Made by a program: the position numbers and the translations under genes
Source of the DNA: JAJECS01 sp965262745
GTDB taxonomy: Bacteria; Chloroflexota; UBA11872
Reading direction: 5' to 3'
DNA: 64,000 nucleotides
Assembly: GCA_965262745.1 (NCBI GenBank)
Contig: OZ253558.1
Location: 2,046,001 to 2,110,000 of the forward strand
The notes under the pieces: generated by a model
What the model saw: only the letters and a program-made list of their open reading frames with translations
Told to the model about the DNA's origin: nothing
Database searches by the model: none
Shown here: piece after piece, positions 17,591-25,488 of the stretch
Position numbering within the stretch: position 1 is the stretch's first letter
How the letters are laid out: every line of letters begins with the position of its first letter

Positions 17591-18759
17591 GCGGCCGCGC
17601 GGGCGGCTCCCGGCCGGCGATCAATGGCATCGTGCAGCACGTCGAGCGTCTGATCGACGAGGCGGTCCCAGCGAAAGTGCTCGAGGCCCGTCTGCGCGGC
17701 GCCGGCCAGGCGTGCCCCGTAGGCGGGATCGTTCAGCACGCGATTCACGGCTTGCACGAAGGCGTCATCGTCGCCGAACGGCACCAGCAGCGCGGAGTGC
17801 CCGTGGCGCAGAATTTCGCGGTTACCGCCAATATCGGTCGTCACGATGGGCGTGCCGACATGGCGGGCCTCCACCAGCGTGTGCGAGAGACCCTCGTACT
17901 GGGTGTTGAGCACGCACACCTGGGACGCTCGCAAGTATGTCGCCACACGATCGTGCGGCACATCGCCCGTGAAGACCACGCGGTCGGCGACCCCAACCTC
18001 CTGCGCCAGGCGCTCCAACCGGGGGAGTTCCGGTCCGCCGCCGACGACGAGCAGCGCGGCGGCGTTTTCGAACCGCGGCACCATTCGCACGAGCGCGTCG
18101 ACGTGTTTCCAGGGGTAGAGCCGAGAGACGTTGCAGACCACGGGGCCGCGCAGGCCGAGGGACTGCCGTACGGCCTCGGGCTCCTCGTCCGGACGCGGCG
18201 TGCTGGTCAGCGCGTTTTGGATCACCTGCGTCTGTCCGGCGTCGACGCCCCAGCCCGCGACCAGCGATCCCACGTAGGCGCTGGGCACGACAACGACGCT
18301 GGCGAGCCGGCAGTAGAAGCGCTGGATGGCGCGGAACATCCGAGTCTTTACGCCGTGCGCGGCGTTTTGGAACGGCTCGATTCCCAGGGTCGTCAGTTCG
18401 CGGCGAATGGCCGATTCCCAGGCCCAGTCACCTACCACCTTGAGCACGCGCGGACGGCCGGCCAGCAGCGCTCCGATGCTCGCGGGGAGCTCGATGCCGT
18501 TGATGTACACGACATCGGAGCGCAGGGCCGCGCGCCAGGTGTGCCACATGACCCGCAGATAGCGCAGCGGAACGGGCATGCTCCACGACACCCGCACGAG
18601 GGGGTAGGGCACCTTGACCACGCCCTCGGGATCGTCGGTGCCGGCAACGACGCGCACCGCGTGACCACGCTGATGCAGCGCCTCGGCCAGGTGATACACG
18701 TGCGTCGCCGGGCCGCCGACGGCGGGCGGAAAGATGTTGGACACCAGCGTCAGACGCAT
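17587..18759 (-). CDS. GT4-family glycosyltransferase
   Basis: A 390-residue GT-B enzyme starting MRLTLVSNIFPPAVGGPATH, with the glycine-rich first loop of GT4. The donor domain shows VSRLYPWKHVD and the EX7E motif in YEGLSHTLVEARHVG, then TTDIGGNREIL. The ATG at 18759 fits this motif-bearing N-terminus; an upstream candidate at 18795 adds only unconserved residues. A 72-base gap separates it from the radical SAM gene, one of the larger gaps in the cluster, so an internal promoter here is possible, but none is evident. Confidence 0.85.
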   Translation of the reverse strand: MRLTLVSNIFPPAVGGPATHVYHLAEALHQRGHAVRVVAGTDDPEGVVKVPYPLVRVSWSMPVPLRYLRVMWHTWRAALRSDVVYINGIELPASIGALLAGRPRVLKVVGDWAWESAIRRELTTLGIEPFQNAAHGVKTRMFRAIQRFYCRLASVVVVPSAYVGSLVAGWGVDAGQTQVIQNALTSTPRPDEEPEAVRQSLGLRGPVVCNVSRLYPWKHVDALVRMVPRFENAAALLVVGGGPELPRLERLAQEVGVADRVVFTGDVPHDRVATYLRASQVCVLNTQYEGLSHTLVEARHVGTPIVTTDIGGNREILRHGHSALLVPFGDDDAFVQAVNRVLNDPAYGARLAGAAQTGLEHFRWDRLVDQTLDVLHDAIDRRPGAARAAA

Positions 18760-18831
18760 GTTCGCGACGCTAGCACCGACCGCTGAGCGCCACAACCAGA
18801 CCGGTCCAACGACTCCCGCCCCCGCGAGGAT

Positions 18832-19920
18832 TTATCCAGCGTGGCCGTTCGTGCGACCGTTCTGCAGCACCGGCAGCGGGTCAGAGGTAGCGACCGACCG
18901 CGCACCCGCAAAGGCCCGCCACAGCGGCGTGTCCTCCTGCCACTTGGCGTCGCATCCGGCGCACAGCGGATAGTCCGCCAGCTGGCCTTGGGTGTGCGCC
19001 TCGCGAATGGCCCGATAGGCGTCGCTGTTCCAGACATCTTGGATTGATTGCGTGCGGAGGTCGCCCATGATCTGGTCTTCGGCGAAGTCGGCACAGCACG
19101 ACGGCACGCGGCCGTCCCAATAGACCGCCATGGATTTCCACAGCCAGTTGCAGGGGTAGTAGACCGGACCGTGCGGGCGCGCCGTGTAGAAATCGGAGTC
19201 CGTAAGCGTGCCCGCCCACCCGTGGGCCCAGAAGGTGTCCCACTCGTCGACGGGCAAGCCGGCAAATCGATCCTTGAAGTCCGCGGGGACCACCGGGCGC
19301 GCGCCGACGCCAAACGACTTCTCCCAGAGCTGAATCACTTGCATGACGACGTAGGGCTTCGGGCCAGCGAGGCGCTTGCGCGCCTCGAGAAACCGCAAGA
19401 CGCGCTCAAGCACTCGGTCGAAGTTGGCGCCCTTGCGCATCTGCTCGTAAGTCTCGGGTTCGCCGGAGTCGAAGCTAATGGTCACTTTGGAGGGCCGCGC
19501 CTCCAACAGCTTGGCGATGGCGTCGTCACGCCACAGTGTGGCGTTGGTGTTGATGTGCGCCGCGATCCCGGCACGCTCGCATATCTCGATCATCTCGTAG
19601 ATGCCCTGGTGCATGAGCGACTCGCCGCGGAAGAACAGATTGATCTCCCGGGTGAAGTGGCGGGCCTCGTCGATGATCTTGTTGAACAGGTCCATCTCCA
19701 TGAACCCGTTGGTGGCGTTGGCCCCGACGCTCTGCGGGCACATGGGGCAGCGCAGATTGCAGAAGCTGGTGGGTTCCACATGCATCTTGATCGGCCCGTA
19801 GGGCAACTCGCTGCTGCCACGCATCCAGTGGTAGGCGAAGCGCGCCAAGCGAGGGTGCGCCACCGCCTTGTGCCGACGGAAGTTGAGCACCAGGTCCTTG
19901 GCTTGCGTAACCGAGTTCAC
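18832..19920 (-). CDS. Radical SAM enzyme with SPASM-like C-terminal domain
   Basis: A 362-residue radical SAM protein. Cys54, Cys58 and Cys61 in SFCNLRCPMC form the 4Fe-4S site that cleaves S-adenosylmethionine. FRGESLM and SFDSGEPETYEQ match the usual barrel motifs. The C-terminal part has further cysteines (YYPCNW, VPSCCADF, LCAGCDAKW) arranged like a SPASM/twitch auxiliary cluster domain. SPASM enzymes modify peptides, proteins or sugars (dehydrogenation, epimerisation, crosslinks). The start is GTG at 19920, overlapping the stop of the Trm112-like gene (GTGA). Its location in a glycan cluster suggests sugar modification, but a peptide substrate is not excluded. Confidence 0.8.
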   Translation of the reverse strand: MNSVTQAKDLVLNFRRHKAVAHPRLARFAYHWMRGSSELPYGPIKMHVEPTSFCNLRCPMCPQSVGANATNGFMEMDLFNKIIDEARHFTREINLFFRGESLMHQGIYEMIEICERAGIAAHINTNATLWRDDAIAKLLEARPSKVTISFDSGEPETYEQMRKGANFDRVLERVLRFLEARKRLAGPKPYVVMQVIQLWEKSFGVGARPVVPADFKDRFAGLPVDEWDTFWAHGWAGTLTDSDFYTARPHGPVYYPCNWLWKSMAVYWDGRVPSCCADFAEDQIMGDLRTQSIQDVWNSDAYRAIREAHTQGQLADYPLCAGCDAKWQEDTPLWRAFAGARSVATSDPLPVLQNGRTNGHAG

Positions 19921-20138
19921 GGAGTGGCCTGGGCCGAATCCTGCGGCGAGATTGCCTCATCCCAGAGCATGTTGGGGATGCCGTCCTCAACCGTGTAGGC
20001 GTACCCACAGACGGTGCAGACGAGCGCAGTCCCGGCGATACGCAAAACCCCATCGTCGCGCTCATGCGCGTCGTTCACGCAGCGCAGAATGGCGAGAAAG
20101 TCGGCCGGGATCAGATCAGAATCTGGGGAATCGGACAT
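19917..20138 (-). CDS. Small Trm112/UPF0434-like zinc-ribbon protein
   Basis: A 73-residue protein resembling Trm112/YcaR-type small proteins: LAILRC near the start, then LVCTVCGYAYTVEDGIPNML, which matches the second CxxC and the DGIP(N/V)ML signature. The first CPxC pair is degraded to CVND, so only three cysteines remain and zinc binding is uncertain. Family members activate methyltransferases or act as small partners. Coupling to the radical SAM gene by a four-base overlap suggests the two proteins work together. The ATG at 20138 is preferred over a TTG one codon earlier. Confidence 0.7.
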   Translation of the reverse strand: MSDSPDSDLIPADFLAILRCVNDAHERDDGVLRIAGTALVCTVCGYAYTVEDGIPNMLWDEAISPQDSAQATP

Positions 20139-20158
20139 CAATATGCCTCAGTTCGACG

Positions 20159-22399
20159 CTAGAGCATGAAATGGAGCGTGTCAAAAGTGATCAGGACGGC
20201 CCCGTAGACGCCGACGATGGACATGCGCCACCAGGCGGCATGACGCCCGGCCGGCCAGAGCCGGTGCGCGACCGCGGCGAGCGCCCCGACGGAGATCACT
20301 TGCAGCCCGATGAGGACCGCGCCGGTCAACGCCAGGACGACCGGATAGGCCAGGTAGTACTCGATCAACGTCATGGACCAGAAGTCGAGACCCAGGCCGT
20401 TTTCGGGGCGTTCCGGACGCACCTCGATTCCGAAGCGGGACCACGGCGAGCGCGCTAGGGCGTCCTCTAGCAGGTCTGTCCTATCCGGCGCCAGCAGGTT
20501 CGTCGCATCGGCGCGCAGGAGCCAGGCATGCGCTAGTAGGGGAGAGAACTGGTGCGCATAGAGCACGGCGACGAAGTCGCCCTCCGGCTGGATGGACGAC
20601 CAGGGCTGGTACGCCGCTCCGCCGTACACGGCGCCGTCCTCGGGGAGCTGCTGGACCACCTGCTGCTGATAGAGATCGAGATACGAGCCAAAGTCCTTGC
20701 TCACGCCCATGACCTGGACCCCCACGCTGGCCAGGAGCACGACGGCGAATGCCGCCCGCAGTAATGCGCGGCGGCCTTTCCCGGCCAGCCACTCGACCAC
20801 CGGCGCGGCCATGATGACGAGGAACGGCAGCGCCGGCATGAGATAGCGCGGACCCCAGGCATTGCCGCCGTACCAGACTTCTTTCTTGCTGTAGAGCAGC
20901 ACGTATCCGATGGGGATGGCGATGAAGATGAATGCCCGCCATCCGTGGCGCCGGATGAACCAGGGAATCGCGGGAATGGCCACGAAGAGCACGGGGTTGT
21001 ACCAGAGCAAGCCCTTGCCCCAGCTTGAAATCAGCCCATGAACCCCAAGCTCGATCGGAAGGCCCAGCCACCCGCGGCTGATTCCCCCCCACAGCTCCCG
21101 GACGTAAAGCAGTTGCACGTCAAATACGAGCGCGGCCACCACCAGGCCCGCAGGGACCACGGCGATGATGGGCGCGGCGAAGGCGAGCGTCGGCGCGAGG
21201 CCCTGACGCGCTACCACGCGCCAGGTGCGTCCGGACTTGTGGCTCAGGAATATCGCCGCCACAAGCAGCGGCATGACGATGACGGTGACGTACTTGGTGG
21301 CGGCCGCGGCGAGCGCAACCATCCCCGCGAGCACCAGATAGCGGCGCATCGGCGTCCGCTGATAGATCAAGAGCAACCACACGCTCGTGAGCACGAGCGC
21401 GGTCACCAGCGGTTCCGCGAAGTCGAAAACGGCGTAAGGCCAGGCCATGGTGGCGAGTGCGTACACGAGACCGATGGCCAGGGCGATGCCCAAGCCATAG
21501 TCCAGCCGCCGAACGATGCGATACACGACGACCGTGCCGAAGGCGGTGATCAGCGCGTTGACGAGCGGCACCCAAATGCGGCGGAAGAAGTCGACGGTCT
21601 GGCGCTCGGACCACAACCGGCCAATACCGGGCCCGTCTACCCAGGTCCCGTCAACGCGCCGAGCCGCGACGCCATCAACGTAAAGATTGCCGTCCGGCAC
21701 CAGGTATTCCAGCCGCGCCGACGCAAGGTCGACGGGCTCGGCAAAGTCCCAGTCCGCCAGGAAGTAGTACGCCCGCGCGTTGCCGATCTGACGCCCGGCG
21801 GGCGGCGGGCGCTCATGCTGGATCATGGCCCGGACGTCGCCGCGGTCATAGGCCCACTCCGCCGTCTCCACTCCGACGCGCAGGGGTCGCACGACAGCGT
21901 CCCCACCGGCAGCCGTAACGACGAGTCGCGCCACCTCGAGACCCTGGGGCAGAGCCGCGCTGAGACCCGTGTGGGTGAGCAGCGCAAGCCGGTCATAGCG
22001 TCCCGGCTTCAGCCCTAGGTCCAGCACCTCGGTGGAGTTGGGCTGTGGCATGCCGCCGAGCGGCGCGTAGTTGACGAGCAGAATCTCATGCTCACCGATT
22101 GGGATCCGGTCGCGCTGCGGCGCGAGATGCGCGGACGATTCGGCAGCAGCAACCACCGGCATCAGCGCCAGGGGCAAGCCCACGCCCCAGCGCGAGAAGT
22201 TGTGGCCGTGCCGGCGCAGGTATTTGTGGTCGGGATCGACGACGACGCTCTTGGCCATCTCGAAGGCGAACGTTCCATCGGCGCTGTAGCCGACGCCATT
22301 GCGACTCACGCCGGCCGTGAGCAGATAGACGGTGACAGCGAGGAGAAACAGCGCGAGCGCCGGACGGCGCACGGCCCACGCCGGCATGCGCAGCCGCAT
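20159..22399 (-). CDS. GT-C-like polytopic membrane protein
   Basis: A 746-residue membrane protein with a first transmembrane helix near residues 15-32, a large extracytoplasmic, strand-rich domain at about residues 75-275, then about nine to ten further helices. The loop SADGTFAFEMAKSV after helix 1 and the late WYGGNAWGPRYLMP loop are typical of GT-C/PMT-type transferases that use polyprenyl-phosphate sugars. No specific subfamily is recognised. The ATG at 22399 precedes the first hydrophobic helix; a GTG twelve codons earlier is possible. Confidence 0.65.
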   Translation of the reverse strand: MRLRMPAWAVRRPALALFLLAVTVYLLTAGVSRNGVGYSADGTFAFEMAKSVVVDPDHKYLRRHGHNFSRWGVGLPLALMPVVAAAESSAHLAPQRDRIPIGEHEILLVNYAPLGGMPQPNSTEVLDLGLKPGRYDRLALLTHTGLSAALPQGLEVARLVVTAAGGDAVVRPLRVGVETAEWAYDRGDVRAMIQHERPPPAGRQIGNARAYYFLADWDFAEPVDLASARLEYLVPDGNLYVDGVAARRVDGTWVDGPGIGRLWSERQTVDFFRRIWVPLVNALITAFGTVVVYRIVRRLDYGLGIALAIGLVYALATMAWPYAVFDFAEPLVTALVLTSVWLLLIYQRTPMRRYLVLAGMVALAAAATKYVTVIVMPLLVAAIFLSHKSGRTWRVVARQGLAPTLAFAAPIIAVVPAGLVVAALVFDVQLLYVRELWGGISRGWLGLPIELGVHGLISSWGKGLLWYNPVLFVAIPAIPWFIRRHGWRAFIFIAIPIGYVLLYSKKEVWYGGNAWGPRYLMPALPFLVIMAAPVVEWLAGKGRRALLRAAFAVVLLASVGVQVMGVSKDFGSYLDLYQQQVVQQLPEDGAVYGGAAYQPWSSIQPEGDFVAVLYAHQFSPLLAHAWLLRADATNLLAPDRTDLLEDALARSPWSRFGIEVRPERPENGLGLDFWSMTLIEYYLAYPVVLALTGAVLIGLQVISVGALAAVAHRLWPAGRHAAWWRMSIVGVYGAVLITFDTLHFML

Positions 22400-22438
22400 C
22401 AGACACGCACCGGATCGAAGCGCTGTAGCGGCCACGGT

Positions 22439-24037
22439 CTAGGCGGCGGGTGCAGCGGGAAACCCGAGCTCATCAACGAGTGCATTGAGACGCTGAGCAA
22501 AGGCTGCGACGTTGAACCGCTGGCTCGCGGCCTGCGCGGCCTGGGACATGCGGTGGCGCAGGTCGGCATCGTGCACGAGCGCCAAGGTGTGGGCGCGCAG
22601 CTCACCGGTCGTCGACCAGCCGAAGCCGTCGACGCCGTGGGTGATGATCTCGGGCAACCCGCCTTGGTCAAGCACCACCGGCACCGCGCCGCTCGCCATG
22701 GCCTCGACCACGGTGATGCCGAAGTGCTCGAATCTGACCGGATTGCGCGACTCGCGCTCGCCATGGCCGGCGGCGTGCCAATAGATGGGGGCTTCTCCGT
22801 ATAGCCGTTGGAGCTCAGCGAAGGGCGCGTCCACGTGGAACTCGATGGGGTGTCCGGCAGCCCGACGCTTCAGGTCGCGGGTGTATTCGACGTCAATCTC
22901 GCGTTCGCTCTGCTGGCCCACCAGATGCAGTGTCCAGCCCTCGAGCCCCTCGCGCTGCATGCGGATGAACTGGTCGATCATCACCCGGTGCTTCTTCTCG
23001 TGCGTGCCGCGGAAGAACCGGCCCACGCCCAGAATCGACTTGCCACGGCGACCAGGCGCCGCCCACGAGGTGTCGACCGGCGGGAACAGCAACGGACCAT
23101 CCCGGTCCCAGTAGTAGCGCATCCAGCGTCGGCTGAACTCGGAGATGGGCGCGATGAGGTCGTAAGCCTCCAAAAAGTCGAGCGAGCCATAGGTTGGCAG
23201 GCCCTCCAGCCGGATGCCCGCTTCGGGAAGAAGACGGCGGAACAAGAGCTCATACATGAGCCGGCGCGGGTTGCGCATGCGTACATCGGTGACGGCCAAC
23301 CCAACCTCGCGGTTGTCGGCTTCCCCGAGAGTCTCGGCGGGGTTGTAGACGGGCGACTCGAGCGTGAGTTCGAGCGGGCCGTTCGTCCCGGGCGGTCGAC
23401 TTACGCGCACGGGCCAGCGCTCGAATTCCCCGGGACGCGGCTCGAAGATGCGCTCGGCAATCAGGTCGCCATCGAGAAGGCACCGGACGGGCAGCGGCAC
23501 ATCGCTGCGGAAGTTTCCGGCGATGATCTCGACGACCCCCGACGTGCGCCCCGGCGGAAGCGGAACGCCCACGACAGCGCGATCCGTGGTGTACCTGAAC
23601 CAGCCCCGGCCCAGCGGATGCACGTCGTAGAAGCCATCGAGCCATTCCGGCAAGAGAAACTGCCGAATCAGGATTTCCCCGACCTTGCGGCGCAGACGCG
23701 CGCGCCAGCCACGATCGATGGGCGACGGGAAGAGCACCAGCATCATGCTGCGGTGAGCCGCCGACGGCTGGGAAGTCATGAACGACGCGTTCACGAAGAG
23801 ATCGAACTGCGAGGTGAACTGGGCGAAGCGGTTCGGCGGCAAGGCCGGGATGACCTCGATCTCGACCTGGGACAGGTCGATGTTGAGAGCGGCTTCCAAA
23901 TCTTCGCGCGCAATGCCGCGATGGGTGATGAGGCGCGTGTCGTCGAAGCGTTGGGCCAACACGGCGGCGGCCATGGCCGCGTGGCGCTCGCCGCCGCCGC
24001 GCTGGTGCAGCCAGCGGTTGTAGACGGCAGCCTTCAT
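22439..24037 (-). CDS. GT4-like glycosyltransferase with inserted beta-rich module
   Basis: A 532-residue protein, longer than ordinary GT4 enzymes. Residues 1-131 form the GT-B acceptor half (MKAAVYNRWLHQRGGGERH). Residues about 132-254 are a strand-rich insertion (WLDGFYDVHPLGRGWFRYTT to EVGLAVTDVRM). The GT-B fold then resumes, with GVGRFFRGTHEKKHRVMI and the EX7E motif in FEHFGITVVEAMASG. The insertion resembles segments in the two next genes upstream in the operon (GT2 and the Wzt-type ATPase). ALG11-like enzymes have a comparable ending, but the donor is unknown. It ends 39 bases before the membrane protein gene. Confidence 0.75.
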   Translation of the reverse strand: MKAAVYNRWLHQRGGGERHAAMAAAVLAQRFDDTRLITHRGIAREDLEAALNIDLSQVEIEVIPALPPNRFAQFTSQFDLFVNASFMTSQPSAAHRSMMLVLFPSPIDRGWRARLRRKVGEILIRQFLLPEWLDGFYDVHPLGRGWFRYTTDRAVVGVPLPPGRTSGVVEIIAGNFRSDVPLPVRCLLDGDLIAERIFEPRPGEFERWPVRVSRPPGTNGPLELTLESPVYNPAETLGEADNREVGLAVTDVRMRNPRRLMYELLFRRLLPEAGIRLEGLPTYGSLDFLEAYDLIAPISEFSRRWMRYYWDRDGPLLFPPVDTSWAAPGRRGKSILGVGRFFRGTHEKKHRVMIDQFIRMQREGLEGWTLHLVGQQSEREIDVEYTRDLKRRAAGHPIEFHVDAPFAELQRLYGEAPIYWHAAGHGERESRNPVRFEHFGITVVEAMASGAVPVVLDQGGLPEIITHGVDGFGWSTTGELRAHTLALVHDADLRHRMSQAAQAASQRFNVAAFAQRLNALVDELGFPAAPAA

Positions 24038-25488
24038 TCGGGCTCGAAGAAGGGCTGCAACTCACGCGCGTCCAAGGGCCCCAGGCGTTGTTCAATGCGT
24101 CGCAGCCGCAGCGTGGCCGGCATGGCCCGCAGCGCAGCGCCAAGCGCCGATGCCCGCGCCCGGGCTCGCGCGAGCGCCCGCGCGTCGCCCACGGCCAGAC
24201 CGCGGCGCATCTCACGCCCGCCGTGGATCACCGCGAGTGCCGCGTGGTGGCCGGCAAGTTTCCCGGGCGCGTTCTTGGCCAGCATGCGCAGCTTGCCGAA
24301 TTCGACGTTGCGGATGAACGACGGGGACCACTCGCCGCTGAACGCCGCGTGGGCGTGGCGAACAACCGACGCCGGCTCGTACCAAAAGCGCCAGCCGCGG
24401 CGGCGGGCGCGCCAGGCAAGGTCCGCGTCTTCGTAGTACATGAAGATGCCCGGATCGAGGAAGTCAAGCGATTCGAGCATCGAGCGGCGGAAGAGCGCCG
24501 CCCCGCCCTTGACGGCGAACACTTCGCGCGGCTCGCTAAAGTCCGGGCCATCCCACGCCTGCCAGACGTTGCCGTGGGTCACGAAGGTTCCGCGATCGCG
24601 CATGGAGCCGTCGGGGAGCGGCTTGATGCCCGCATTCTCGATGACGGGCCGGGCGAGCTCGCGGACAGCATCCTCAGGGATATCAAGCTCGTGACGAGTG
24701 CGATCCGGCGTGACGGGCAGTGTCGCGAGTTCCCGTCCACCGACGGTGACGGAGAGCTCGACGTCGTCGCGGCCGGGGCCGGCGGCGACGTCGAGCGCCA
24801 CCCGGGCCTTGCCGTCGACGGCGGGAACGGCCAGCGTGGCCGTGGCGGCGGTCCAGCGAAACATCTCGCCTTGCTGGTCGAGCTCCGCGCCATAGGCGCC
24901 GCGGTTGATGACGACCGGCGCTAGTTCAGCCCCGTCGGCATAGAGCCGGACGGCCGGCGCTGCTTCAGCCCCGACGGCATAGAGCCGCACGCCAAGCTCG
25001 CGCGCGTCGCCGCCGCCGGGCACGAAGGTCGGCGCGCGCAGGTCCACGGCAATACGATCATGCAGATACAGAATCTTTGCTGCGGCGCCCCCGGCCACGG
25101 GGTCCGCTTGCATGCGTTCCACCAGTGGCCGCAGCCATCCGGGATCGACCTCCGTGTCGGGATTGAGAAGCGCGACGAGCGGGGCGGTCGCATCCCGCAT
25201 GGCCAGGTTGTTGCCACGCGAGAAGCCGAGGTTTGCCCCAGCCTCCATGAGCGCGACTTCCGGAAAGTCACGGCCCAGGTTGCGTAGGGATCCATCCGTG
25301 GAGGCGTTGTCGACGACGATGACTTCAAAGCTTGGATAGTCCGTGGCAAGCACGGCGCTGAGACACCGATCAATGAACGCCCCGGGGTTGTAGGTGAGGA
25401 CGACGATACAGACGCGCGGCAGACTGCGAGACCGAGGTGCTCGCCGAGCCGGCGGACGCGGCGCCTCGGCCGCGATGGCGTCTGTCAT
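24034..25488 (-). CDS. GT2-family glycosyltransferase with inserted beta-rich module
   Basis: A 484-residue GT-A glycosyltransferase of the rhamnosyltransferase-like GT2 type. It shows VCIVVLTYNPG, VVDNASTDGS, the DxD-equivalent NPDTEVD at 109-115 and the acceptor-site MYYEDADLAWRARRRGW near residue 350. Between the two halves, at about residues 145-305, lies an unusual insertion that contains a 13-residue direct duplication (VRLYAxGAExAP twice) and a strand-rich module with GEMFRWT and VTVGGRELATLPV. The ATG at 25488 overlaps the ATPase stop in an ATGA arrangement. The donor is unknown. Confidence 0.8.
   Translation of the reverse strand: MTDAIAAEAPRPPARRAPRSRSLPRVCIVVLTYNPGAFIDRCLSAVLATDYPSFEVIVVDNASTDGSLRNLGRDFPEVALMEAGANLGFSRGNNLAMRDATAPLVALLNPDTEVDPGWLRPLVERMQADPVAGGAAAKILYLHDRIAVDLRAPTFVPGGGDARELGVRLYAVGAEAAPAVRLYADGAELAPVVINRGAYGAELDQQGEMFRWTAATATLAVPAVDGKARVALDVAAGPGRDDVELSVTVGGRELATLPVTPDRTRHELDIPEDAVRELARPVIENAGIKPLPDGSMRDRGTFVTHGNVWQAWDGPDFSEPREVFAVKGGAALFRRSMLESLDFLDPGIFMYYEDADLAWRARRRGWRFWYEPASVVRHAHAAFSGEWSPSFIRNVEFGKLRMLAKNAPGKLAGHHAALAVIHGGREMRRGLAVGDARALARARARASALGAALRAMPATLRLRRIEQRLGPLDARELQPFFEPE
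24915..24992. repeat. Tandem duplication of 39 bases inside the GT2 gene
   Basis: Two adjacent 39-base units, 24915-24953 and 24954-24992, differ at five positions by eye. The unit length is a multiple of three, so the frame is kept and the protein repeats 13 residues. The repeat sits in the inserted segment, outside the catalytic GT-A core. Confidence 0.9.

Noticed and set aside
22808..24436. A 542-codon plus-strand open frame opposite the GT4 and GT2 genes
   Set aside because: It spans the junction of two coupled minus-strand genes and lacks any motif.
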